A DNA stretch of 7,687 bases from Enteractinococcus sp. (GTDB taxonomy: Bacteria; Actinomycetota; Actinomycetes; Actinomycetales; Micrococcaceae): contig JAJUIX010000054.1 in NCBI GenBank assembly GCA_029267455.1, positions 1 to 7,687 of the forward strand, written 5' to 3'. The notes below the pieces were generated by a model, which saw only the letters and a list, made by a program, of their open reading frames with translations, searched no databases and was not told the origin of the DNA. Positions 1 through 6,376 of this stretch are shown piece by piece (the stretch's first letter is position 1; every line of letters begins with the position of its first letter). The position numbers and the translations under genes were made by a program.

Positions 1-84
1 GCAGCGAAATCTGAGCAACGCTGGGATGTCAGGATTCTGCCTGTGGCCACAGAAGGTGCTACGATAGAGGTATTCCGGCCATAA
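1..84 (+). CDS. thrB: Homoserine kinase, C-terminal end (partial)
   Basis: Frame 1 is open from the window edge and gives 27 residues before a TAA at 82-84. The end contains W-D-V-R-I-L-P-V-A followed by T-E-G-A-T, which resembles the C-terminal beta strand of actinobacterial homoserine kinases (GHMP kinase family). That enzyme phosphorylates L-homoserine with ATP in threonine synthesis. The strongest support is context: thrB lies directly upstream of rho in many actinobacteria, including M. tuberculosis (Rv1296-Rv1297). The catalytic and ATP-binding parts lie outside the window, so identity rests on a short tail plus synteny. A hairpin 15 bases after the stop may end the threonine operon. 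Confidence 0.62.
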   Translation, partial: AAKSEQRWDVRILPVATEGATIEVFRP

Positions 85-360
85 CGAGAACGTTTTTACG
101 GTTTGGGCGACCCCAAACCCCTCGTATTCGGCCTGGTCTTTACCGCAATTCTGCGGAGAGGATTTTGATAGCCCATCATCTGAAGATGCCAGGTTATCTC
201 ACACCGTAAACACCAAGGTTGACACTCCTGTGCAACATTGCGTGTTGTCTATATTGCAAATCACTAAACGCAATCTGTGGCGTCACTGCAGTCGCAGCCA
301 CGATTGTCACACATCCTGCGGGTATCTCACGCCCGTACCGACGAGGGGGAAGGAACCTTC
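85..360 (+). promoter_or_regulatory. Leader region of rho with several small inverted repeats
   Basis: This 276-base stretch between thrB and rho holds no convincing gene. Besides the hairpin at 100-119 it contains CCGCA/TGCGG (143-147 and 152-156, loop of four). It also has GTTG-A-CAC paired with GTGCAAC (218-225 and 230-236, one bulged A). CAACA/TGTTG (233-237 and 243-247) shares the CAAC arm with the previous pair, so the two exclude each other. GTGGC/GCCAC (277-281 and 297-301) completes the set. A -10-like TATATT lies at 250-255 and would give a leader of about 100 bases; a TTGACA at 219-224 is too far from it (25 bases) for a normal promoter. Rho autoregulates through its leader in other bacteria, so a control role is plausible but unproven. 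Confidence 0.3.
100..119 (+). terminator. Perfect hairpin after thrB, possible U-less terminator
   Basis: GGTTTGGG (100-107) and CCCAAACC (112-119) form an 8-bp perfect stem with a 4-base loop. It lies 15 bases after the thrB stop. No T-run follows on either strand, so it is not a classical intrinsic terminator. Hairpins without a U-tail are often proposed as terminators or 3'-end stabilisers in actinobacteria; that role is inferred here. It could equally be part of the rho leader if transcription reads through from thrB. Confidence 0.42.
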
Positions 361-2370
361 GTGACTGAACAAGACACAGTACAGGCCCCAACCACAGGGA
401 CCAACGGCCTGGGCAGCCTCAAACTTGTCCAACTCAAAGACTTAGCGTCGCAGCTAGGCATCACCGGGACTTCACGCATGCGCAAAGCGCAGCTGGTAGA
501 AGTCATCGCTCACCACCAGCGTGGAGGTAGCACGACCGCCCAGGACGCAGTCGAGGAAGCCCCAGCTGAGACCACAAAAGAACGCACATCTCGCTCGAGG
601 TCTGCAAAGAGTTCTCGAGGACAAAAGGACAAGTCCGACGAGCAACCAGCAGAAAAGTCTGAATCTTCACAAAAGCAGGCTACTCAGGACGCGAAGGAAG
701 ACACCGGCCAGCAGCAAGACGCTGACGAGGAATCGACCCAACGCGAACAGTCCTCACGTGGCCGTCGCGGTTCCCGAAACGGGCAACAGCGCGATGACAA
801 AAAGGCCCGCGACGACAAAGAGTCGCGTGACGAGTCTGAGACTCAACAAGAAGCTGCTGACAAGGAAAAGTCCGAAAAGGATTCCGACGATCACGACGGC
901 AAATCCCGCGGTCGTGGCCAGCGTACCCGCAACCAGCAGCGTCGTGACCAAGACCGTCAACGACGCGAACAGCAGGACAGTCAGGACGATCAGGACACCG
1001 ACGAATCTTCAGACGAGAAGTCCGAAGGTGGTCGCCGTCGTCGTGATGATGACCAGCGCAACCAGCGTCGTCAACGCCAACGCGACCGCAACCGCTCCCG
1101 TGATCGCCGTCGCGACCAAGACGGCGATGACCAGCAGGATCAAGATGTTTCCGAAGACGAAACACTCGTGCCAATCTCGGGCATCCTTGATGTCTTGGAT
1201 AATTACGCTTTCGTTCGGACCACAGGCTACTTGCCCGGCCCAAATGACGTGTATGTCTCTATGGCCATGGTCAAGCGCTACGGCCTGCGCAAAGGCGATG
1301 CCATCCGTGGTCGGGTTCGTGCTCCACAGGACGACGATGACAACCAGAACCAACAGGGTGGCGGACGCGGCGGCCGAGGCGGGCGTGGCGGACGCAATCG
1401 TCGCGGCGGCAATCGCCAGAAATTCAACGCTCTCGTCAAAATCGACTCGCTCAACGGTCAACCAGCCGTTGAGAATCCAAAGCGCGTTGAATTCAACAAA
1501 CTCACCCCGCTGTACCCGCAAGAACGCCTGCGGTTGGAACACAAGTCGAAAGACATGGGCCCACGCCTGGTCGATCTCGTGGCGCCAATTGGCAAAGGCC
1601 AGCGCGGTCTGATCGTTTCACCACCAAAAGCTGGTAAGACGATGATGCTGCAGTCGATCGCCAACGCGATCACCACCAATAACCCTGAAGTCAAACTCAT
1701 GATGGTGCTGGTGGATGAACGTCCCGAAGAAGTCACCGATATGCAGCGCTCCGTGCGCGGTGAAGTCATCGCCTCGACCTTCGACCGCCCGGCCGAAGAT
1801 CACACCACGGTCGCTGAACTGTCGATTGAACGCGCCAAGCGCATGGTTGAGCTGGGTCACGACGTCGTGGTGTTGCTGGACTCTATGACCCGTCTGGGAC
1901 GCGCCTATAACCTGGCAACCCCGGCCTCCGGCCGTATTCTGTCCGGTGGTGTGGACTCGGCAGCGCTGTACCCACCGAAGAAATTCTTTGGTGCCGCACG
2001 CAATATTGAAGGTGGCGGCTCGCTCACGATCTTGGCGACCGCACTGGTAGAAACCGGCTCCCGCATGGACGAAGTGATCTTCGAAGAATTCAAGGGTACC
2101 GGCAATATGGAACTGCGCCTGTCCCGCGAGCTGTCCGAGCGTCGTATCTTCCCAGCTATCGACATCAACGCCTCGGGCACCCGTCGCGAAGAGAACCTGC
2201 TGACCAAGGAAGAAATCGGTATCATGTGGCGCCTGCGCCGCGTGCTGTCCGGTCTGGAAACCCAGCAGGCCCTGGAACTCTTGACTTCCAAGCTCAAAGA
2301 AACCGAAACCAATGCGGAATTTTTGATGCTGGTCTCCAAGACCACACTTCGAGGTCAAACAGAGTCGTAG
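361..2370 (+). CDS. rho: Transcription termination factor Rho
   Basis: Hexameric RNA-dependent ATPase/translocase that ends transcription in the cytoplasm. I place the start at GTG 361, six bases after AAGGA (350-354); the frame stays open upstream to a GTG at 277 with no ribosome site. The product is 669 aa against about 420 in E. coli. In order: SAP-like Rho N-domain (about 20-55); a hydrophilic Asp/Glu/Arg/Gln/Ser region (about 56-265); the cold-shock-like primary RNA-binding domain (about 270-395), interrupted by an RGG insert (333-352); and the RecA-type motor. Motor motifs visible are Walker A PPKAGKT (421-427), Walker [11 protein letters not shown] (502-511), the Q-loop region [16 protein letters not shown] (529-544), the R-loop region EEFKGTGN (575-582) and the arginine finger R608 in SGTRRE. 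The insertion resembles that of Micrococcus luteus and mycobacterial Rho. The gene stands alone between a structured leader and an intrinsic terminator. Confidence 0.97.
   Translation: MTEQDTVQAPTTGTNGLGSLKLVQLKDLASQLGITGTSRMRKAQLVEVIAHHQRGGSTTAQDAVEEAPAETTKERTSRSRSAKSSRGQKDKSDEQPAEKSESSQKQATQDAKEDTGQQQDADEESTQREQSSRGRRGSRNGQQRDDKKARDDKESRDESETQQEAADKEKSEKDSDDHDGKSRGRGQRTRNQQRRDQDRQRREQQDSQDDQDTDESSDEKSEGGRRRRDDDQRNQRRQRQRDRNRSRDRRRDQDGDDQQDQDVSEDETLVPISGILDVLDNYAFVRTTGYLPGPNDVYVSMAMVKRYGLRKGDAIRGRVRAPQDDDDNQNQQGGGRGGRGGRGGRNRRGGNRQKFNALVKIDSLNGQPAVENPKRVEFNKLTPLYPQERLRLEHKSKDMGPRLVDLVAPIGKGQRGLIVSPPKAGKTMMLQSIANAITTNNPEVKLMMVLVDERPEEVTDMQRSVRGEVIASTFDRPAEDHTTVAELSIERAKRMVELGHDVVVLLDSMTRLGRAYNLATPASGRILSGGVDSAALYPPKKFFGAARNIEGGGSLTILATALVETGSRMDEVIFEEFKGTGNMELRLSRELSERRIFPAIDINASGTRREENLLTKEEIGIMWRLRRVLSGLETQQALELLTSKLKETETNAEFLMLVSKTTLRGQTES
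526..1155 (+). repeat. Low-complexity coding stretch for the disordered Rho insertion
   Basis: Rho residues 56-265 are almost free of hydrophobic residues and dominated by D, E, R, K, Q, S and N. Acidic runs (such as [13 protein letters not shown]) alternate with basic runs (such as [20 protein letters not shown]). At DNA level there is a short tandem array, CAGGACNNN three times at 973-999, encoding QDS-QDD-QDT. The skewed codon content (GAN, CGN, CAN) also explains the long spurious open frames in the other frames here. Confidence 0.8.
1357..1416 (+). repeat. RGG-box repeat inside the Rho RNA-binding domain
   Basis: Sixty bases encode residues 333-352, a Gly/Arg run with four RGG tripeptides (R336, R339, R342, R348). 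It rests on a 9-base unit GGC-GGN-CGN. The arginine codons vary (cgc, cga, cgt), so the repeat is kept at protein level rather than being a fresh DNA slippage product. An acidic patch, [10 protein letters not shown] (323-332), precedes it. Confidence 0.8.
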
Positions 2371-2382
2371 CTCTCAGACATC

Positions 2383-2421
2383 AAACCATCGCGCAACAAA
2401 ACCGTTGCGCGATGGTTTTTT
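2383..2421 (+). terminator. Intrinsic terminator of rho
   Basis: AAACCATCGCGCAAC (2383-2397) pairs perfectly over 15 bp with its complement at 2404-2418 around a six-base loop. The stem runs into six T residues (2416-2421). It starts 12 bases after the rho stop. The reverse strand lacks a T-run, so it should work for + strand transcripts only. This is the clearest terminator in the window. Confidence 0.93.
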
Positions 2422-2431
2422 GATTCTGAAC

Positions 2432-2437
2432 TACAAT
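2432..2437 (+). promoter_or_regulatory. Candidate -10 element for the prfA operon
   Basis: TACAAT, a 5/6 match to the -10 consensus, lies just after the rho terminator and 22 bases before the prfA ATG. The -35 position falls in the right arm of the terminator stem and shows no good TTGACA match, so the promoter is weak or needs help. A promoter is expected here because the strong terminator cuts prfA off from rho. Confidence 0.35.
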
Positions 2438-2458
2438 TCCTATTGCGAGGTAAAAAAT

Positions 2459-3547
2459 ATGTTTGACTCCATCGACCACCTGCTGAAAGAACACGCCGAG
2501 CTCACCGAGAAAATGGGCGACCCGGCCGTGCACGCCGATCAAGCCTTAGCACGGAAAGTGGGACGGCGATTCGCCGAACTAGAAAAGATCGTCAAAGCCC
2601 ACAAACGCTGGCAACAACTCGGCCAAGACCTCGAAGATGCCAAGGAACTAGCCCAAGAGGACCCCGACTTCGCCGCTGAAATTCCCAGCTTAGAAGCCAG
2701 CTACGAACAAGCCACCGAAACGTTACACCGTCTGCTGATCCCGCGGGATCCCGATGACGCCCGCAACGTCATTTTGGAAATCAAAGGTGGCGAAGGTGGC
2801 GAAGAAGCTGCACTCTTTGCCGCCGACCTTGCTCGGATGTATATCCGATACGCCGAGCGCAAAGGGTGGAAAACCGAGATCATCTCAGCAACCGAATCCG
2901 ATCTGGGCGGGTACAAAGACGTCCACATCGGTATTACCGGCAAGTCCAATGACCCTGCAGAAGGCGTGTACGCACACCTGAAATACGAAGGCGGCGTTCA
3001 CCGTGTCCAGCGCGTGCCCGTGACCGAATCCCAAGGGCGCATCCATACCTCGGCCGCAGGCGTCTTGGTGTTGCCAGAAGTCGATGAGCCCGAAGAAATC
3101 GAGATCAACCAAAACGATCTCAAGATTGACGTGTATCGGTCCTCCGGGCCCGGCGGCCAGCACGTGAACACCACGGACTCTGCGGTGCGTATTACCCACT
3201 TGCCGACCGGCATCGTGGTGGCCATGCAGAACGAGAAGTCGCAGATCCAAAACCGTGAAGCCGCGATGCGCGTGCTTCGTTCGCGGCTGTTGGCACACCA
3301 GCAAGCTGAACTGGAAGCAGCCGCTGCAGAAACGCGTGCTTCACAGGTGCGAACGATGGACCGGTCAGAACGCATCCGGACCTATAACTTCCCCGAAAAC
3401 CGAGTCGCCGATCACCGCACCGGGTACAAAGCCAACAACCTAGACCGGGTGTTGGAAGGGGATATGGACGCGCTGATCGATTCACTCATCGAAATGGACG
3501 AAGCCGAACGCATGGCAGCCCTGGGGCAACAGAACCAGGCCTCATGA
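2459..3547 (+). CDS. prfA: Peptide chain release factor 1 (RF1)
   Basis: Class I release factor that recognises UAA and UAG in the ribosomal A site and triggers hydrolysis of peptidyl-tRNA. The ATG at 2459 follows GAGG (2447-2450) by eight bases and gives 362 aa, close to the 360 of E. coli RF1. The N-terminal helical domain (1 to about 100) is followed by [18 protein letters not shown] (107-124). The stop-codon tripeptide PVT lies at 187-189 in [17 protein letters not shown]; PxT marks RF1, against SPF in RF2. The catalytic GGQ is at 232-234 in [17 protein letters not shown]. The C-terminal region has [16 protein letters not shown]. Its TGA stop overlaps the prmC start as ATGA, so the two are translationally coupled. 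rpmE, found between rho and prfA in M. tuberculosis, is absent. Confidence 0.97.
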   Translation: MFDSIDHLLKEHAELTEKMGDPAVHADQALARKVGRRFAELEKIVKAHKRWQQLGQDLEDAKELAQEDPDFAAEIPSLEASYEQATETLHRLLIPRDPDDARNVILEIKGGEGGEEAALFAADLARMYIRYAERKGWKTEIISATESDLGGYKDVHIGITGKSNDPAEGVYAHLKYEGGVHRVQRVPVTESQGRIHTSAAGVLVLPEVDEPEEIEINQNDLKIDVYRSSGPGGQHVNTTDSAVRITHLPTGIVVAMQNEKSQIQNREAAMRVLRSRLLAHQQAELEAAAAETRASQVRTMDRSERIRTYNFPENRVADHRTGYKANNLDRVLEGDMDALIDSLIEMDEAERMAALGQQNQAS

Positions 3548-4437
3548 CCAGCGTCAATGAAGTCGTTCGTCAGGTGCAACTTCGGTTAAGCCAAGCCAAG
3601 ATCGACTCACCCGCGGCAGAAGCGGCGATGATCATTTCCCACGTGGTCGGAGTATCACGTGGGAAACTTGGTGTCATGCAGGCGCTGGGGGAGCACCTAG
3701 ACTCCGCGACGGTCGAACGGATTGTTGATCTGGTAGACCAACGTGCCAAGCGCATACCGTTACAGCACCTGACCGGTGAAACGACGTTCTATGGTGTCGA
3801 CCTGAAGATCGAACCCGGCGTGTTCATACCTCGGGTCGAAACAGAAGTGCTTGTCGAAACAACACTGGAGCACTTCGCGGACACCACGGGGGAGTTGAAA
3901 ATTCTCGACCTGTGTACCGGTAGCGGTGCGATCGCTGCAGCACTGGCAGACCAATTCGGCCGTCGCAGTGTCCCCACAAGGATCTGGGCTGTTGAACTCG
4001 ATCCCACTGCTGCTGAGCTGGCACGACACAACACGCGCGACTACAACGTGACCGTGTTGTGCGCAGATGCCACCAAAACTGCGGCCGTGATCGGCGCAGA
4101 TCCAGAGTTGGCAACACTGCTGGGCACATTTGATGCCGTGGTATCCAATCCGCCCTATATTCCTACCGCCACCCCCGTGACCCAGACCGAAGCCGAGCAA
4201 GATCCCTCCCTGGCACTGTATGGCGGTTCTTCCGACGGGCTGGCAGTGCCGTTGCGTGTCGTTGACCAAGCGGCTAGATGGCTAGCGCCTCACGGGTTTT
4301 TCATGATGGAACACGATCACACGCATGCAGCCGAACTCGCCGCAATGATGCGGCAAAGTTCCACCTGGCATAAGGTCCATACCATCCGGGATCTGACCGA
4401 TACCGACCGATTCGTGTCAGCTCTGCGGGCAGAATAA
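3544..4437 (+). CDS. prmC: Release factor glutamine N5-methyltransferase
   Basis: SAM-dependent methyltransferase (HemK family) that modifies the glutamine of the GGQ motif in RF1 and RF2 and so raises termination efficiency. The product is 297 aa, a normal length. The N-terminal helical substrate-binding domain (about 1-85) ends in PLQHLTGET (72-80). Next comes [10 protein letters not shown] (92-101), the family's PR-x-ETE signature. The SAM-binding loop is DLCTGSGAI (122-130), and the acidic end of beta 2 is E151 in WAVELD. The NPPY catalytic motif (202-205) sits in VVSNPPYIP and contacts the target glutamine amide. The ATG overlaps the prfA stop (ATGA); only a weak AGG (3537-3539) precedes it, which favours coupling to prfA. 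Placing the modifier directly behind its substrate is common. Confidence 0.95.
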   Translation: MTSVNEVVRQVQLRLSQAKIDSPAAEAAMIISHVVGVSRGKLGVMQALGEHLDSATVERIVDLVDQRAKRIPLQHLTGETTFYGVDLKIEPGVFIPRVETEVLVETTLEHFADTTGELKILDLCTGSGAIAAALADQFGRRSVPTRIWAVELDPTAAELARHNTRDYNVTVLCADATKTAAVIGADPELATLLGTFDAVVSNPPYIPTATPVTQTEAEQDPSLALYGGSSDGLAVPLRVVDQAARWLAPHGFFMMEHDHTHAAELAAMMRQSSTWHKVHTIRDLTDTDRFVSALRAE

Positions 4438-4471
4438 ACGCAACGCGCACCGAAACCGGCCCCAACCCTGG

Positions 4472-4485
4472 CACAATGACTAACG
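4472..4485 (+). promoter_or_regulatory. -10-like element that may drive a leaderless tsaC transcript
   Basis: CACAAT (4472-4477), preceded by TGG, matches the -10 consensus at four to five positions. Transcription would begin about seven to eight bases later, right at the GTG at 4485, which is in frame with tsaC. No purine-rich ribosome site precedes either the ATG at 4476 or this GTG. Leaderless mRNAs are frequent in actinobacteria. No clear -35 is visible, so the call is tentative. Confidence 0.3.
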
Positions 4486-5204
4486 TGACACAGCTGTTCG
4501 ACGCTCAACAACCCGATCAACGATCCACCGCGATTACCAAGGCCACCCAGGCGATTCGGCAACGCGACGTGATCGTTTTGCCCACCGATACCGTTTACGG
4601 GATCGGCGCAGACGCTTTCAGCCCGCAGGCCGTAGCGGTCCTGCTAGCGGCCAAGGGACGCTCCCGGCAATCACCGCCACCGGTTCTGATCGGAAACATT
4701 CAGGTGCTAGACGCATTGGCCGTCGACATCCCCGACACCGGGCGTCAACTGGCACAAACGTTCTGGCCCGGTGCGCTGACCCTAATCTTCAACGCACAAC
4801 CGTCACTCACCTGGGATCTCGGTGAAACTCGAGGCACGGTTGCACTGCGCCTGCCCGATGATGAATTGGCGCAACAAATCTTGCAGCAAACTGGGCCCCT
4901 TGCGGTTTCCTCAGCCAATCGGCATGGTCAACCAGCAGCCGTCACCATTGACCAGGCGCAGGACGCCCTTGGCGAAGTCGTCTCGGTCTATATCGACGAC
5001 GGGCCACGAGCCGAGCAACAAGCTTCCACCATCGTAGATTGCACCGTTACTCCGCACAGGGTGCTGCGCTCCGGGGCGATTACGATTGACCAACTACGCG
5101 CCGTCGTGCCCGATGTCCTGGACCTGGAGGACCCCGAACCACAGTCTGACGGCACCACTGTCACGGATGAATCATCGTCTCCGGAGGATTCTTCCTCCTC
5201 ATGA
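4476..5204 (+). CDS. tsaC: L-threonylcarbamoyladenylate synthase (TsaC/YwlC/Sua5 family)
   Basis: Makes threonylcarbamoyl-AMP from threonine, bicarbonate and ATP, the first step of t6A37 formation in ANN-decoding tRNAs. The 242-aa product has the YrdC fold: VLPTDTVYGIGADAF (34-48), the nucleotide-binding AAKGRSRQSPPPV (58-70), FWPGALTLIF (96-105), RLPDD (125-129), SSANRHGQPA (145-154), STIVD (184-188) and RSGAI (198-202). The extra Sua5 C-terminal domain is absent. After residue 216 comes a 26-residue acidic and serine-rich tail (EDPEPQSDG...SPEDSSSS) that looks disordered. The start is uncertain: ATG 4476 has no ribosome site, and GTG 4485, three codons in, could be the start of a leaderless message. 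The gene begins 38 bases after prmC, and its stop overlaps the next start as ATGA. Confidence 0.93.
   Translation: MTNVTQLFDAQQPDQRSTAITKATQAIRQRDVIVLPTDTVYGIGADAFSPQAVAVLLAAKGRSRQSPPPVLIGNIQVLDALAVDIPDTGRQLAQTFWPGALTLIFNAQPSLTWDLGETRGTVALRLPDDELAQQILQQTGPLAVSSANRHGQPAAVTIDQAQDALGEVVSVYIDDGPRAEQQASTIVDCTVTPHRVLRSGAITIDQLRAVVPDVLDLEDPEPQSDGTTVTDESSSPEDSSSS
5183..5198 (+). promoter_or_regulatory. Ribosome site of wecA held in a small hairpin
   Basis: GGAGGA (5183-5188) is a strong Shine-Dalgarno sequence for the ATG at 5201, although the gap of 12 bases is long. It pairs perfectly with TCCTCC (5193-5198) across a four-base loop. Ribosomes finishing tsaC at 5204 would melt the hairpin, so the arrangement suggests that wecA translation depends on tsaC translation. 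Confidence 0.5.
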
Positions 5205-6376
5205 AGGTTTATCTTGCGATCGTCGCCATCACGGCGCTGATCAGTTTCGCCCTGACGCCGATGGCTCGCATGTTGGGGGTGCGCGCACGCGTGTACACCC
5301 CCACCCGCAAGCGCGATATGCACCGCGAGCCGATACCCAAACTTGGGGGAGCGGCCATGGCTATTGCGGTCATTATCGTGATGGGGACCGCCTCGCTCGT
5401 GCCGTTTCTCGCCGGCATATATCAGGCCCCCATGCTCGGGATTTTATTGGCGATCCTAGTCGTCTTGATCATGGGCGTTGCCGATGACCTATGGGACTTG
5501 CACTGGACGATCAAACTTGCCGGCCAGATCGTAGCCGCAGGAGTGGTTGCAGCCGCAGGAATCCGTGTCGAAGCGATGCCGGTGGGATGGATCCACGTCG
5601 ACAACGAAATCGCCCAGATCCTCATCACGATCTTCGTCATCGTGCTGACCATTAATGCTTTCAACTTCATTGATGGGCTTGATGGGCTGGCAGCTGGCGT
5701 AGCTGTGATCGGGGGGTCAGCTTTCTTTATCTACAGCTATCTGCTGACCCGCACCATCAACGCTTATGACTACTCGAACCTGGCCACCCTCTTGACAGCG
5801 CTACTGATCGGCGCGTGTCTCGGGTTTTTGCCCTTCAACTTCCATCCGGCTCGCATATTTATGGGAGAAGTTGGAGCCCAGTTGATCGGGCTGCTCATGG
5901 CTACCGCCGCCGTGGCAGTCACCGCAGATCTGGGAGCTTTAGAGGGCTTCCGGTTCCGAAACATCCCGGCATATATGCCGATCATCTTGCCGCTGGCTGT
6001 CATGCTGTTGCCGCTATTAGACCTATTTATGGCCGTGCTCCGCAGGACAGCCCGTAGAAGTTCACCGTTTAGCGCGGACCGAGGGCATATCCACCACAAA
6101 CTCGTCGATGGTGGCTACACCCACCGACAAGCAGTCTTGCTGTTGTACCTTTGGAGCTTTGTCATAGGCTACGGAGCGGTCTCGCTGACGTACTTCCAGG
6201 CCGAAATAGTCATTGCAGTAACCGTGATTGCCATGGCCTTGCTGGTCTTATTGACGCTGCGGCCGTGGATTGTTCGGCGAGCCTACTATCGCAAGCTCAA
6301 CCGAATGCGTGCGGATAGAGATGCTCAACGAACCGCACGACAAGGCAAAGAAACAGGTGATCCCCTTGGCAGCTAA
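5201..6376 (+). CDS. wecA: WecA/TagO-type polyprenyl-phosphate sugar-1-phosphate transferase
   Basis: Multi-pass membrane enzyme of the MraY/WecA family. Its relatives transfer a HexNAc-1-phosphate (usually GlcNAc) from a UDP-sugar to undecaprenyl or decaprenyl phosphate, starting wall teichoic acid, arabinogalactan linker or other glycopolymers. The product is 391 aa with about ten or eleven hydrophobic segments. Motifs: HREPIPKLGG (41-50); the aspartate pair D95-D96 in GVADDLWDL; NAFNFIDGLDGLAAG (152-166); LPFNFHPARIFMGEVG (210-225); and the HIHH motif (296-299) with RGHIHHKLVDGGYTHRQA. The family normally reads MGD where this protein reads MGE (E223). Synteny with M. tuberculosis Rv1302 and the HIHH signature favour WecA/TagO over MraY. 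The exact sugar and lipid carrier cannot be read from sequence. ATGA overlap with tsaC implies coupling. Confidence 0.9.
   Translation: MKVYLAIVAITALISFALTPMARMLGVRARVYTPTRKRDMHREPIPKLGGAAMAIAVIIVMGTASLVPFLAGIYQAPMLGILLAILVVLIMGVADDLWDLHWTIKLAGQIVAAGVVAAAGIRVEAMPVGWIHVDNEIAQILITIFVIVLTINAFNFIDGLDGLAAGVAVIGGSAFFIYSYLLTRTINAYDYSNLATLLTALLIGACLGFLPFNFHPARIFMGEVGAQLIGLLMATAAVAVTADLGALEGFRFRNIPAYMPIILPLAVMLLPLLDLFMAVLRRTARRSSPFSADRGHIHHKLVDGGYTHRQAVLLLYLWSFVIGYGAVSLTYFQAEIVIAVTVIAMALLVLLTLRPWIVRRAYYRKLNRMRADRDAQRTARQGKETGDPLGS
6355..6360 (+). promoter_or_regulatory. Ribosome site that decides the start of the AtpI-like gene
   Basis: AGGTGA is an exact match to the 3' part of the consensus Shine-Dalgarno stretch and sits five bases before TTG 6366. 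Bases further upstream (AGAAAC) extend the similarity. The alternative starts GTG 6357 and ATG 6321 have poorer or badly spaced sites. Confidence 0.55.

Noticed and set aside
219..255. TTGACA (219-224) with TATATT (250-255) as a sigma-70 type rho promoter
   Set aside because: The spacer is 25 bases, far beyond the usual 16-19, and no -10 match exists at the right distance from TTGACA. The elements may still work separately but not as a pair.
277..360. Upstream in-frame extension of rho from GTG 277
   Set aside because: No ribosome site precedes GTG 277, whereas GTG 361 has AAGGA at six bases. The extra 28 residues do not resemble the N-terminus of Rho proteins, and the region looks like a structured leader.
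521..1612. A 363-codon open frame on the + strand in another frame inside rho
   Set aside because: It lies in the low-complexity part of rho, where GAN/CGN/CAN codons leave few stops in other frames. Its product is a Thr/Arg/Ala-rich run with no recognisable domain and no ribosome site.
680..2358. Several long open frames on the - strand opposite rho (up to 246 codons)
   Set aside because: They are antisense shadows of the skewed rho coding sequence. None has a recognisable motif or a convincing start, and rho motifs account for the conserved sequence.
2405..2458. Extension of prfA to ATG 2405
   Set aside because: It would start within the right arm of the rho terminator and adds residues unlike RF1. 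ATG 2459 has a proper ribosome site and begins with the usual MFDSID-type N-terminus.
3536..3547. RF1 gene ending in UGA, a codon RF1 does not read, as a regulatory circuit
   Set aside because: UGA here is forced by the ATGA overlap with prmC, and the same overlap occurs at tsaC/wecA. No frameshift signal like that of prfB is present.
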